Both the position numbers and the translations under genes were made by a program. The notes below the pieces were generated by a model. It had not been told where the DNA came from, made no database searches, and worked only from the letters and a program-made list of their open reading frames with translations. A DNA stretch of 64,000 nt, taken from Cyathus striatus (Eukaryota; Basidiomycota; Agaricomycetes; Agaricales; Nidulariaceae). The stretch is taken from NCBI GenBank assembly GCA_025738555.1, contig JAOVFP010000002.1, positions 7,068,001 to 7,132,000 of the forward strand. The letters are read 5' to 3'. This document shows positions 10,893 through 22,659 of the stretch, piece by piece (position 1 is the first letter of the stretch; each line of letters begins with the position of its first letter).

Positions 10893-11335
10893 TTCTATTG
10901 TTGTGGATTGGAATACTTCAACAGTATTTTCAATCCTTGTACAGTAATTGGCTTTCAACAGCTATTGATTTTGTATTTCTTTATTTTATGTAAAGTTGAG
11001 AATACTTCAACAGTATTTTCAACTTCATGTACAATCATTTGCTTTCAACAGCTGAATATTTCTACTATCCTTTATTTTATGTAGAGTTGGAATACTTCAA
11101 CAGTATTTTCAACTTCATGTACAATTATTTGCTTTCAACAGCTGAATGTTTCTGCTACTCTTCATTTTATGTAGAGTTGAAATGCTTCAACAGTATTTTC
11201 AACTTCATGTATGTACAATTATTTGGTTTCAGTAGCTGAATGTTTCTGCTACTCTTTATTTTATGTAGAGTTAGAATACTTCAACAGTATTTTTAACTTC
11301 ATGTATGTACAACTATTGGCTTTCAACAGCTACAT
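10893..11335 (+). repeat. Tandem repeat, about 90-bp unit, five copies
   Basis: Units contain GGAATACTTCAACAGTATTT, then TCAACTTCATGTACAATTAT, then TTGCTTTCAACAGCTGAAT and TTTATTTTATGTAGAGTT. There are five copies with small changes between the two genes of the element. No function is evident; it could affect the promoter of the second gene. Confidence 0.85.
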
Positions 11336-11362
11336 GCTGGCTATAAATTTTGTTGTGATTCT

Positions 11363-13715
11363 GTGAATTGTGAGAACAATTTTCTAATGAAACTTTCTAT
11401 TTTTTATAGCTCAACTTACCTGCTTTATTTTAAAATATGGACAATATGTGTTTTATTGTCCTTTATACCTCAAGTAAATGCAGTTCAATCTGAAGATCCA
11501 TTTCCAAATATTCCATTCAAGCTGTTTGCTGAATTTATTAATCTCAATTTCAGTTCAGATATTACTTTGGCAACTGTGTTGACAATTCTGTTCTCATTGC
11601 TGAATAACACTGATATTCTTAACCTCCATGCAAAAGCAAAACATTCCATACATGAAGATGAATATTCTGTAACTGCTAATGGATGGATTAAAGCACTTGC
11701 TACTGCTATACAAACTCACTTAGATGCAAAAATTAACTCTGCAGAAATGAAGGATACACAGCTATTTAATTCATATGAAAGGCCAGAAATTTTAGGGTCA
11801 TCAAAAATATCTGTAATTTCTAAAAAGCTAGATAGATTGCTGTCTATATTGGACTTAGACCCTTATGAAAGAAGGGGAGAAATTTTACAACCATTGAAAC
11901 CTGTTTCTACATGTTCAACACCTGAAGAAGCTTGTATTGGAAGAGCATTGCATATCAATACTCATCAACATGATAGAACAAAAGTTACACTTATAAGGGG
12001 AATTAAACTATATGAAAATGCTCAGATTGTATCTGGATTTTGCACAAAATGTGAAGCTATATATTATGCAGATCATAAAAGTCTTGCCACTCCTTCTAAC
12101 TCTGAAGCTTCACAATGTAATCCAGATGTTAGTCCTAAAGATTGCATGATTTTCAATAAAGCAAAATATATTAAAATTGGAAAAAGTATCTGGGCTGATA
12201 GATTGTTTACAACTATGGTTGTCAATTCTTTATATTATTTTCATGCATCAACTGCTGCATATACAGAGTTCTGGAATTATACATTTTCAAAAGGTGATGA
12301 AAATGAGTACCCACCTATTTCAAGACAGCAAATATGGAAAGCCTTCATACATGAAACAACTAGACAGATATCTGTTTCAATGAATAAAACTCTAGTGATG
12401 CCTGACAATTTATTAATACAGCAAATAGCTAAAGAAGCATATTTGAAGTTGGGACAAGAAGGTATTATTGGAGATGCTTTGAACCATTCATGTAAAGAAT
12501 GCACACATGATTATAAAGCAACAGCTGATCATATTAATGCTGATGACAATGCTGTAGTAGTTGGAATAGATGAAAATCACACTGTACCAATATTATGAGA
12601 AGATGCTGAAAATACAGAATATGCAGATATGAATGATAATGCAATGGAAACAGATCTTGTTCCAGAACCAAAAGTTAAAATGATAGTAGTTGATGGCATT
12701 GTTATGGGGCCAAATCACTGTGCCTATCAGAATTGTTCTGAAAAATTGGCAAATGCATGAACAGGAGTATTTTGTCTAAGACATGAAAGTCAACATGAAG
12801 GACTATGCCAAATGAAAAATTGTTATAATAGTAAAGAACAAAATTCTCAAACATGTGTAAACCACAGACAAAACTGGTATAATCATGTTATTAGATTTGG
12901 ATGACAATTTGTACTTTGCATTTGAAGACTTATCCAAAGAACTGAAGAAGAAGGTGCACTATCATGGACATGGCAATTGAGAAGAAGAATTAATCCACAA
13001 CATGACCAGCCAAATCATGAACCACAGGAACCAGATAATTACCTTGTAGCTCCTCATTTCTATTGTGTTGAAACAATTTGTGCACCATGTGGAGTTGTAA
13101 TTGCATGGACAAAATTTGCAAAGTCAGAAGGTGCCCATCAAATTGTGGAGTTTCTGGAAAATGTATATCCAATGCAAGAAACTAGACCAAGCTATGTATG
13201 CATTGATAAAGCATGTGTAGTCCTGAAAATTTTAATCAACTCCCATAATTGGAATATTTGGAAAGCCTCTACAAGATTTGTTGTAGACTCTTGTCACTAT
13301 ATTAATCACAGAGTGACAGATTACCTATGTCGCACTTACTGGAATCCTAGTCCTTTGAATGGATCAGCACCAAATCTAGTTGTTGTTGAAAGAGATATAG
13401 AGGGTAATGAACATTATAAACAAGCAGTTAATACTCAGGTATGTTTAATATAGTCTCATTTGCAATTTATAAATATTTTTCATATAGGCATGTGAGCAAC
13501 TAAATGCTTGGTTAGGGGGCTTTCAAAGTATACTTAATAGGATGACTGTGGATAACTTCAACTGGACATTGCATGCAATGCTTTTTATTCATACCCAAAG
13601 AGTTATTCAAAAACAAATCAAGAAACAAAATCAACAAATACAAACACAGTCAGAACAACAGGGAGATGAGGATGGAATTGAGGAAGATGGAGTTGAAATT
13701 AATAGAGTTGATTAG
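11363..13715 (+). pseudogene. KDZ-associated CxC5/CxC6 cysteine-cluster protein, with stops
   Basis: The first open part (11363-12598, 411 aa) contains the CxC5-like region (GFCTKCEAIYYADH near residue 230, later CKEC). Past the first stop comes a CxC6-like cluster: GPNHCAYQNC, FCLRHESQHEGLC, MKNCYN and CVNH. The next block is the conserved stretch HFYCVETICAPCGVVIAWTK, then SYVCIDKACVVLK and LNGSAPNLVVVE. A 49-nt intron (13440-13488) is followed by EQLNAWLGGFQSILNRMT, a Gln-rich tail and a stop at 13713-13715. Four in-frame TGA codons interrupt the gene (12596, 12758, 12902, 12923), each where CGA/Arg would fit. The family call is from memory of Agaricomycete KDZ-associated proteins. The start is uncertain because an N-terminal exon may lie upstream. 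Confidence 0.7.
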
Positions 13716-13884
13716 GTTGCATGTATGCTAATGTAAAAATCTGTTAAAATAAATATATCAATTTAGTGTTAAAATTTGCAATTTCTTCTTTTCAGTAAAT
13801 TAAGAATCTCACAGTCTCAACAGCATCTGCCTGCCTTTTTTGTACAATTATATATTAACAAAGTACATATATTTAATAAATTTA

Positions 13885-14275
13885 TGTAAAGTGCAGGTTG
13901 AGTACAGGTAAAGTACAGGTAATGAGCATATATAATATTAGCAGTAAGTTGATATGAGTTGATATAAAGTCCAGGTAGAGTCCAGGTAGAGTTCAGGTAA
14001 TGAACATGTATCACATTAGCATGAAGTTGATATAAAGTCCAGGTAAAGTCCAGGTAATGAACATGTATCACATTAACATGAAGTTAATGTGAAGTACAGG
14101 TAGAGTCCAGGCAGAGATCAGAAGTCTACATGTAGTCTAGGTAGAGTCCTGAAGTCTAGCTGGGGTCTACCTGAAAATCACATATAGTCCATGTAGACTT
14201 CAGGTAGAGTCCTGAAGTCTACCTGAAAATCACCTGTAGTCCAGGTAGACTTCAGGACTCTACCCGGAGTCCACC
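13885..14275. repeat. Right subterminal degenerate repeats
   Basis: Units such as AAAGTCCAGGTAGAGTCCAG and GTACAGGTAATGAGCATATA lead up to the right terminal repeat and mirror the left subterminal array. A second motif, CATGTATCACATTAGCATGA, occurs two to three times (about 14006 and 14060). Confidence 0.8.
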
Positions 14276-14299
14276 TTATTTCGTGAGGGACCTCAATAT

Positions 14300-16900
14300 A
14301 CTGGATCTCACTGGATACAGCTTATTTTTTCTAGACAAAGCTTCTACTAGGTTTAAGAATCTGTGCTCAAGAAGTGCGAGTATTGAGCCATGTTACCAGA
14401 CTCCTGTTAATGTCTATTGCATGCACCTATGTAACTTTATAAGAGTGAACATACTACAGTGTTCTAGCACTCCTTGATACATTGGTGCTCATGGCTTCCT
14501 TACTTGTTCATTACCTTAGATATTTGGCATACATGTTAGCTTAACTGTAATATCTTATAGGAATATTTTCTGTGGTGTAGCTGTAAAGATACACAGGTAT
14601 TCTTTCAATATTAAGTGGCATGCCCAACTTTGGATGATTGTCACAGCCAATCATTATGCCTTAACTTTGTTTGATTTACACCAAATCAAAAATACAGCTA
14701 CATTTCTACTAAGGTATGTACAGTACAGAGCAAAATCAATCACATGACTATAGTGTGACATTTCAACAAGATTTGGCAGGGGATTCTATCAAAAGACTAA
14801 TCACATCTGTATATCACACATATCTCAATTTTAATTTGCAGAGTTTTATATATATTTACAATATCTGTAACATTGTGCAAACAGATTTGTTTTATGTTTT
14901 CTGTACAGAGTGCCATTAACTTTTTAAAATTCATAGCCCCTAACTTTAGAAGTACAAATATGGAAAGCGTGCCAAGCATGGCTGCCTCACATTGCAGCTG
15001 CCTCACAACAAACTCACATATCATGCTCTTGAGTTATCACACATACATAACTCCTATATTATTGCATGTATAAATGAAAGAAAGGTCCTATTAAGAATAT
15101 AGGGTGTTGTGCTAAGGTCAAAAGAGAAGAAAATAAACTGAGAATGATGACAATGCAGTGTGCACTGTGCTGTTATATATCTTCATGACATATTATATAA
15201 TAACTCTTGTAGATATTGCTCATTATGCTGTTGATCAGGAGTCTAGTGCAAATCCAACTACAGCAATAAATCATTGCTTAGATACATATTAAGAGCCTGA
15301 GCTTGAACCACTCAGGTAATATTTCCTTCATTTGGATCTGTACTGCAAACTCAGCTAACCATAGCTACATCTAGTCTTCATGAAACAGGCCCCAATTACA
15401 AAGAGCTTTGGTGCACTTGCCAGTGCTGAGTGGCCACACCATGATTCAGGGTGGGGCTTTTGACAGCTTTTTAAATCCTTCATCCAATTGCAACACTCAC
15501 CACCCCCTATTATACAGCTATGTAAATATGCCACCAACTTGTAGATAGCTGTTTTTTATCATGACTTTTCATCAATCCAACTTGAATCTGACAGTTTAAG
15601 AGTGCATGAGAACCTGTAAGTCACAAAGGTCACATACCACGTGATGAACATGGTTCTGTACCATACATACCTTATACTTAGACTCATATGTACCAGATTT
15701 TATCCTTATCAGGGAAGAATTGAGGTATAAACAAATGGAACAAAAAGATGGGGACCTAAGCATGACAGTGTTGCACTTGCATGCCTTCACATTTGATGAT
15801 TCCCCATCATCTTTCCCACAGTTGTACTTGCCATCCCGGTGGGCCAAAATCATTCTTTGCATGGAGGCACATGAGTACATGCACTTATCAAATTGGGTGA
15901 AGTTGCAGGTGCATAGAAGGCAGCTTAATGTATAATATAAAAACACAATTGACAAGTATTTACTAGAGCAAGAGAGGCCATGATAAGACCATGAGAACAA
16001 CAGTAACACCTGTGACATGACTGCATTTCAGCTGTAAAAGTTATCCCCTTCATTAAAGCAAGTCGCATTTCCATTTCTACATATAATTGCACCATAAAAC
16101 TTAGCATATACTCTTAATATACCTTGTTATGATACTGCATACATAGTTTTATAAAAAATGTGGTAATAGCTACAATAATCACAAATTTCAATTTAGTGTA
16201 TCAAGGAGCACTAGAACACTGCATTCATCTGTCATCATAAGCCTTTTGATATCAATTCTTTGACATCATTTATACATATGCTTCTAGAATATATATGTGG
16301 GAGACCCCAATTCATGTAAGGAAAGAGTTATCTCACAATGTGTTGAACTAATTTGGCTTTGCTATTTTGCTACTGTCAGTATGTCTCTTCCAGCCTTCCT
16401 CTTTCCAAGTGCAATATGGTTGTCTGATGTTTTGGTTCATAAACTGTGGTTTTCAGTCCCATTGTCAAAAATGTACATCTTATCTGATTTGTGTTAATAC
16501 TTCTTAGACTGATCCTTTAACACATAGAAAAGTCACGCTGCTCAATTGTGATCTTGCAAGGAATTGGGATAATGTTCATAATACAGTTGATGCAAGGGAT
16601 TATGTTATACCAAATTTCTGCCCAATTTTTTATTTTACATTATCTATTATGTTAGTGTACTATTCTCATTTGTGCTCACCAATTGAGAGCTAAAAATCGA
16701 CTATTATTTGTACATTGAACTTTGAACTTCAAGCTTAACTAGGTCTACTTTGAAAATAATAAGATTAGTGCAGTATAAGTGAGTGTAAGCTCAAGTTGCA
16801 ACCACTGATTCACAACTCCAACTAAGTCTTCAAAATCCCTGAGGTCTGACACCAACACCCAACTCTTGAACATGCAAACCGAAATTTAGTACCCAAAAGA
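14300..16900. other. AT-rich stretch without supported genes
   Basis: Open frames here are short and lack recognisable domains. The sequence is CpG-poor like the neighbouring transposons. I see no RNA gene or tandem repeat worth calling. Confidence 0.6.
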
Positions 16901-16924
16901 GAATAGCTGAAGATGAAATCAAGA

Positions 16925-17030
16925 TTCATATTTGGCAAGCAAGCTGCCAATGTGCAGAACTTGATTTCAGTTGATGGGTTAGAGCGTGGTGCTCCAGCTT
17001 TCCATAATGCAGTACATAATAGTAGCTAGG
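16925..17030 (-). repeat. Dispersed repeat copy (partner at 3430-3570)
   Basis: The block GATTTCAGTTGATGGGTTAG then AGCGTGGTGCTCCAGCTTTC is the diverged reverse complement of the 3430-3570 copy. It is embedded in other repeat-derived sequence running into the 17400-17850 copy. Confidence 0.55.
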
Positions 17031-17399
17031 AATACTATTATTCTTTGTTGTAGTAATCTGTTAACATTAAGAGGTTAGAGATGTTTACAATGGGGCGATA
17101 GTAGCTAGATTATGTAATAATAACTACTTACTCCTAAAACAACATAACAGGGTGGCAAGTTTGGAGGGAATTTCACAGAAGATCAGTGTTAATGATACTT
17201 CTGGGAAAAAGGGGGCAGAAGGGGGATGTATAGGAAGGTGGAGGAATGACTAAGTAGTGGGTAGGTAACATCTCTGGCTATGTATGATGTAATGTGCAAT
17301 TCTCTAGGAGTTTGCATTTTCTCTTACTAGACTCAAATCAAATCACTTAAGCAATAATCTTGGAAAGTTCACTGTATTTCACTACATTACATCAAAGTA

Positions 17400-17850
17400 C
17401 TTTATAACAGAAGCTGCACAGGGGATAGCTTCCTTCTACATGGCAAAACTCATCTACTTTATATACTACTAGAAATATGGTGGCTTATGGTACTGTATAG
17501 CTGCTGGATAGGTACATTCAAGGTACTAGAGATGGTAAACTATGTCACTGCAAAGGGAAAGCTGTATGCTCATGGAGCATGCTGTACAGGGGGTCAAGTG
17601 TATGTCATAGAGAGTTGCATGATGGGGGATATGGTGCTGCATGTGTTCCTTTGGTCAGGATGGGATTGGTGAAATGCAGATGTGCTAAGAATAGCACAAG
17701 GGTTGATCAGGGTTCAGGGTGCATCACTTAATCTAGCTATGTTATTTCTTTGCCAGTTACTCTGAGAGAAATTGATTGGTTGACTCAGGACTTCAGGACT
17801 CACCAAGGTGCCTCACTAGGTGCCTCAGCAAGTCCCAAAGTCCCAGGCAT
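17400..17850 (+). repeat. Repeat copy inverted relative to 22660-23095
   Basis: The blocks ACTCATCTACTTTATATACT, GTATAGCTGCTGGATAGGTA and CTATGTTATTTCTTTGCCAG match the reverse complement of 22660-23095 with scattered changes. Both copies share a TATATA-like motif and end at the CCTCACTAGGTGCCTCAGCA block. Size and shape suggest a solo LTR or non-autonomous element. The two copies enclose the GH16-like gene. Confidence 0.65.
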
Positions 17851-18251
17851 TCTTTCTGTTTGTTGGATACCTTTACTTCCACAAGTGGCCTGGTGTCGAG
17901 CTCCATGGTGTGGAAGAGAGGAAGGGTAGTGGTAATGAGTAAGCAGAGAGGTGTGGGATCTGAGTTGGAGTCTGTGTGACAGGGCATTCCAAAAGGAGAA
18001 GTCAATGTTGGTGATGGTGACTGTGATAGGGATGATGAGTCTCGATCAGATCCTGAGGAGTCTGGTGTTGAGGGTGTGGTAAGTATGCATAGAGGAGGTA
18101 GGTCCGGTCCTGCGGCTCTCCATCTAGCTTCACTCCTGGTGATGAGGGGTGTTGGTGTGGAAGGGATGTGTTGAGACAGATTGATTGAATTCAAAAAAAA
18201 AGTGAAAGGCTGTCGTGGTTCAGCAGCCTCACTGGTGGTTGAATAAAACAT
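17793..18251 (-). CDS. Possible retrotransposon gag N-terminal fragment
   Basis: A 152-aa minus frame starts MFYSTTSEAAEPRQPFTFFL and is rich in Ser, Pro and Thr without a known domain. Its start lies just after a leader-like segment and the LTR-like block 18262-18560, and it ends inside the repeat copy at 17793. This layout fits the beginning of a gag gene cut off by another insertion. No protease, RT or integrase is nearby. The call rests on position and composition only. Confidence 0.3.
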   Translation of the reverse strand: MFYSTTSEAAEPRQPFTFFLNSINLSQHIPSTPTPLITRSEARWRAAGPDLPPLCILTTPSTPDSSGSDRDSSSLSQSPSPTLTSPFGMPCHTDSNSDPTPLCLLITTTLPLFHTMELDTRPLVEVKVSNKQKECLGLWDLLRHLVRHLGES

Positions 18252-18261
18252 AACGTGACTG

Positions 18262-18560
18262 GGTCAAGGTATCTTCGTTGCACGTAGTAAGAATCACAAT
18301 GTAGAGAATAGATATAATGAATAAAACACACCTTCGTTGCACGTAGTAAGAATGATCAATGAAGATGGGGGAGAGAAGGTATATATATGAAAAAAACAGA
18401 GAAAAGCGGAAGTGATCGATGAGTCACTGTGCAGTGTCCGTTGCGTCAGGGTGGTGTTTGGTCTTGAGGGAGGATGTCTTGAAGAGCGGCGTGTGTTGGC
18501 ACGTCGGTGGTGAGACTGGAAGTGGGTATTGATAATACGAGTGCTAGGCTTACTGTAAAC
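18262..18560 (-). repeat. LTR-like promoter block with a duplicated 22-bp motif
   Basis: Read on the minus strand, the block has a TATA-like ATATATATACC near 18370-18380, followed by a pyrimidine-rich leader. The motif ATTCTTACTACGTGCAACGA (plus AG) occurs twice, about 58 bp apart (18331-18352 and 18272-18293). This resembles the promoter and R region of a fungal LTR retrotransposon. A TG...CA border and target duplication were not confirmed. Confidence 0.35.
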
Positions 18561-18854
18561 CTATGACATTAATCGACCTAATATGTTTAAACTCTGCAAC
18601 TTTTAAAAGTTGCATCGCTTCTGTGCTTAACAGCTAAACTAATAATGATAAGGTCGTAGCCGTTAGGTCGTAAAAGTTCTTCGTCCAAGACTTTTTTAAA
18701 AACCAACAACCTTCGTCGGCTAAACGTCGACCGGCACAACACTGCTTCAGACGGTCGCGATGTTACAATAACAAATGCCACATTAAATATAGACCGTTCG
18801 CCAAATAGCATTTCATTGCTACAGAAAAACAATTGTGGAATACATACGGTCCAC

Positions 18855-20698
18855 TTAATCAGCATTTTCATCATTCGACTCCGAGTAATAAGTAGGTGGT
18901 GGTGTGTCCCCCGCCACGGAGTCCGTAACATCTAATTCTGTCGTTTCCGCAGGGGCTGGGGCGGCAGCAACAGTGATTGAAGTTGGTCTCTTTTCCTCTG
19001 CAGTGTTCAAGTCCGCAGCCGTCTCGATATTGGGCGATTTCGGTCGTGGTGGCACATGCATTGGATTATGCACTACATTAATATTACCTTGCTGAGTACT
19101 GAAAAATGGCACGGGATCTCCTTCCGAATTCGAAGTATTCTTCCGCCTCTTGTAAACTAACAATCCTACCGCCATAATGACAAGAAAGCCGCATATAACG
19201 CCTATAACAATTGCGATTGTTACCCCTTTGTGCTTGTTAGCATTAGATCCTTTTCCTGTGCCACTAGATGTCGTAGCAGTACCGTTGTTGCTCGTCGATG
19301 TGCTGGTAGCAGTATCGATTGACTGGTTGAACACTTGGACGGATCCTATCTCAAAATATGCCTCTCCGAATCGGGACCCGTTTCCGGGCAAGTATTTTGC
19401 ACAGTAGCCTGGTGGACAAGTTTGGTTGAACAGTAAGTCACTTAGATCTTACCAGACGTAAGCACCTGCAAGAACAACATAATTATAAACTCACCGCCAC
19501 ATAGCATAATTTCAATGACAAGGGACTGGGGCAGAAAGTTCTGATGGAAACCATCGGACCCGCCGCAAATAGAAGCTGCCCAGTTTGCTACCGGAGTGCC
19601 AAAATCTGTCGTATTAATTATTTTGGTATTCAAAATGGTGTGTGGAACGCGGTTGCGGGAAAAAGACCATATGCTACAAATATTCAGTGATATACGTGGT
19701 AGCATTCATGAGGATTTATCTTACGAAATTCCAGTGGAAGCAAATTCGGTAATGTACACACCACCCCCTCCGTTGTTGAATTCACGACCATAAGAAATAA
19801 AGCCAGTATTCGTAATCATACACCCAAAATCAGATGTTTGTATGGTGCATTCTGTCGAATTGATAATTGACGACGTGTTTTGGTTAGGATTCGAGCTAGG
19901 TGCATTACACTTTCCCGTTGTTTGCAACCTCATGATACTAGATACACCCTTGTTTTCTGTTTCAAACGTACGAATGATTCTGTGATAAAAATATTTAAAA
20001 AGTACATTGTGATAAAGAGAAATACTAGCCCGCCTTTAGACCCATCCAAAGCACCACCGACTTGCGTCGGGGCCATCGACCAGCTTGATATGTATGTTTA
20101 GCCATTAAAAGTTCAGCGGAGTTTGGAAAAACATACAATGCTGGCTGCACACCACACTGGAGCATAAGCATAAGATGTTAATAATTGTGTTGTGTATGCC
20201 AGGAAAACTTACTCCATACGGTACATGGAAGAGATCAATAATCCAAACACTTCCCATTGAATAAGCTGCTTGTGATATAATTTTGATAGATTTCCTTGAT
20301 GGCCCCGTTACAAAAGGAAGGTTAGTAGTGTTATCAACTTTCATAATTGTGTGCCCGGTAGCATCATCAACATATACTAGTGAATTTTCCTCCGCGAATG
20401 CTGCACTCACGAAGCTGAGAGGAATAAGTGCAAGTGAATTGAACAGTGGGATTGACGTACGACTGGTATCCATCAGCTATACGATCAACTAAAAAAGAGA
20501 TTGCTTTCAGTAATAGTGAGTCAACAATTTTAGTAGAAAGAAAGTACCATCGCCGGAGTCATCAACGAAAGTATAATCATCAAAAAAATCACGACCAGAA
20601 GTATTCTGCACAAGATCATACATTGCAGCAGAAACCAAGCCTGGCAGTAGTGTAAAGGATGCAAGGAGCCAGAGCATGACGACAGGGAATTTGAACAA
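18855..20698 (-). CDS. GH16 laminarinase-like protein with C-terminal membrane segment; active site degenerate
   Basis: Family: glycoside hydrolase 16 (endo-1,3(4)-beta-glucanase type). Exon 1 (20698-20548) encodes a signal peptide (FPVVMLWLLASFTLLPGLVS) and MYDLVQNTSGRDFFDDYTF. Exon 3 (20414-20213) gives KSIKIISQAAYSMGSVWIID then LFHVPYG, strongly GH16-like. Exons 4-5 (20156-20137, 20083-20042) give CGVQPAFWSMAPTQVGGALD, where CSVWPAFW...GGEID is expected. Exon 6 (19979-19725) continues with TFETENKG and later GGGGVYITEFASTGIS. Exon 7 (19673-19495) holds WSFSRNRVPHTILN and VIEIMLCGG. The last exon gives GSRFGEAYFEIGSVQVFNQS, a Ser/Thr-rich stalk, a membrane helix (IAIVIGVICGFLVIMAVGLL) and an acidic tail with PPPTYYSE. 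The catalytic Glu of GEID appears to be Ala. The junction near 19400-19495 and the AAG acceptor at 20084 are uncertain. The gene may be non-catalytic or a pseudogene. Confidence 0.7.
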
Positions 20699-20699
20699 T

Positions 20700-21700
20700 A
20701 GTTGGCAAAAGCATCTTCAAGAGGATTATATGTAAATGATCAAGACACGGAAGCTGTTCGGAAACCTATAGTTACGATCATATTGGTATACGTTCACCCC
20801 ACCGATGAACGATGATAACAAAAGAAGGTAACAGAGATATTTTTCGACGATGATCAACGACTCTTTATTCATATTATTTTGATGGCGGATCATTTTCGGT
20901 GGCCTTGAGCTTCTGTTCATATCCACTATAGAAGCCACGAGGTCAACTTGTATTGATTTCTATTCGTGTGATCGTACTTTTGTCGGATCCACAAACTGTC
21001 TGGTCCAAAATTTTATCATCTTTTGATCTTCCAGTTTATTGCGATATATATATATATCGATTTCGACATGTTGCGCATGATTCATCAATCTGTTTTCATA
21101 TCTGCCGATCATATTCTTACTGAGCTTCTACTGGTAACCATTATGGTTGTACTTGGCTCATAAGCACTTAAGCATTATGTCACTGCAAGTAAGACACTGG
21201 TATAAGGGATTTTACGGCAACACAGTCTAAGAAAACACCAACATGTTAGTCTTCATATCCTCTTTGTAGTGGAAGCATTTCAGTGATAGCAAAAATAGAA
21301 CAGGTGGGAGAGGTGTTTAAAAAGTGAAGATGTCATGGCTGATGATCAGAAGGTTTGAAATCTGATATAACAAAGAGTTGTTTTATCAAGTAGTCATTTA
21401 TGATATGTACTGCTTGTGATTCCATCTTCTAGGGAATTACTAGCTAAGAGACAATATATCCACATATCCACAATGAAGTTGTAAATCAGACATAGGTGAT
21501 GGGTATCATAGATGCTAGACAGTCTCTTCTGTATCTCTGCATGGATCTGAAGTAGTGTATGCAAAGATGAAAATTATGTGATTGATGTGGCAAGAAGCAT
21601 TGTTCAAGTTGAAGTAGCCGATGTCATTCTACCGCAGCCTGCGCAGAGCATGTATGACTCCACTGGTGGCTGTCAACATGATTGATCACTACCACTAAGT
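20700..21700. other. Upstream region of the GH16-like gene, no gene seen
   Basis: This is the 5' side of the minus-strand GH16-like gene. A TA run lies at about 21043-21056. Open frames are short and lack recognisable domains. Sequence character changes from gene-like to AT-rich, CpG-poor DNA at about 21100. Confidence 0.5.
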
Positions 21701-21719
21701 TGTTGTTGTGCAAGATCAT

Positions 21720-22335
21720 TAAATTAATAAATTTGAGATCAATTAAGTAGAAATCAATCCTTTTGTAGTTAGAAATCAATAAGAAGTCAATAAGAAATCA
21801 ATCAAAAATCAATGGATAACTCGAAATTGTTAGGTACCCAACTACAGGATATACTATATACTTGGGTGGTTAACTATATACATATACTTACTTTATCTAC
21901 TACATCATGAGTCCTTTTCTAACAAATAAACTTTTCTCTATACTGCACCCTTTCAACCAACTGTTCAGTAACATGTCACACAATGCCATGAACTTGAACA
22001 AATATATGTTTCGTCATGTGTCACAGCTCCCCATGACCAGAGGGACATGCAAGGAAATATTTAAAATCATAAAATAAAATCATTGCTTTTTGTGAAAAAT
22101 TTAGCTAAAAATTGTTTAGTGATGAACAGATCCTCAATTTGTCACACATCATACTGACCCTTGAACAGAGGGTCCAACTGTTCATCATTGTCACAGCATA
22201 ATTCAACAAACAGTTGGTTGAAAGGGTGCAGTATTACACATACCTGGAGAGTGAAATCAATCCTTTTGGACTTTGTTGAATTATTGGTACAAATTTGAAA
22301 TCATTGGGATGATCAATGTAAATTCCAAGGGAAAT
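21720..22335 (+). repeat. Copy of the AATCAAT-rich element, split by a nested MITE
   Basis: The left part (21720-21940) matches the foldback element at 26340-27330 (for example ACTCGAAATTGTTAGGTACC then CAACTACAGGATATACTA). The right part (22250-22330) matches its inner segment (GATCAATGTAAATTCCAAGG). Between them sits a 289-bp TA-flanked MITE. Only one arm of the foldback seems to be present here. Confidence 0.7.
21943..22231. mobile_element. TA-flanked MITE, 289 bp, 23-bp perfect TIRs
   Basis: The left end CTGCACCCTTTCAACCAACT then GTT (21943-21965) is repeated exactly in reverse complement at 22209-22231. TA dinucleotides lie immediately outside both ends (21941-21942 and 22232-22233), as expected for Tc1/mariner-type target duplication. 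There is no coding sequence. It interrupts an older repeat. Confidence 0.85.
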
Positions 22336-22659
22336 CTGAGATGCCTGACAGGTGTACACTACCTATAGCAGTTGATTTTAGCTTTTCTATTATGTATACA
22401 AGTACTCACCAAACAGTAACAAACATGGGTTATATAATAGGATTGGAGTTGAGACCCAAGCTGCCAGTTATAGTACTACAAAGTACACTAACCAAGGGTA
22501 TTATTAATATAAAGCCTAAGGTGATACTACATACAGATGAAAGATGATGCTAAACTCAGTGACTAAATGGATAACAGCCAGAACATGTCTGACAACACAC
22601 AAAGGTCACATGACGAAATGAAATCAATGTCCAAGAGAAGCAAGTGATGACGAGGCATC

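Larger units (their letters stand above)
5892..14296 (+). mobile_element. KDZ-type DNA transposon, about 8.4 kb, decayed
   Basis: Both ends carry an imperfect inverted repeat. The left end reads TGCAGTCCCCCATGGAATTA then GGTAGAG (from 5892). The right end, reverse-complemented, reads TGAGGTCCCTCACGAAATAA then GGTGGAC (ending at about 14296). I count 19 of 27 identical positions, with most differences being transitions. Just inside each end lie runs of CTGGACTTCACC/CCAGGTAGAGT-like repeats. The interior holds two plus-strand genes, the second encoding a protein of the CxC5/CxC6 cysteine-cluster type known from KDZ (Kyakuja-Dileera-Zisupton) transposons. A clear target-site duplication was not found, so the outer limits are provisional. 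A separate catalytic KDZ transposase domain is not visible. Confidence 0.55.
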
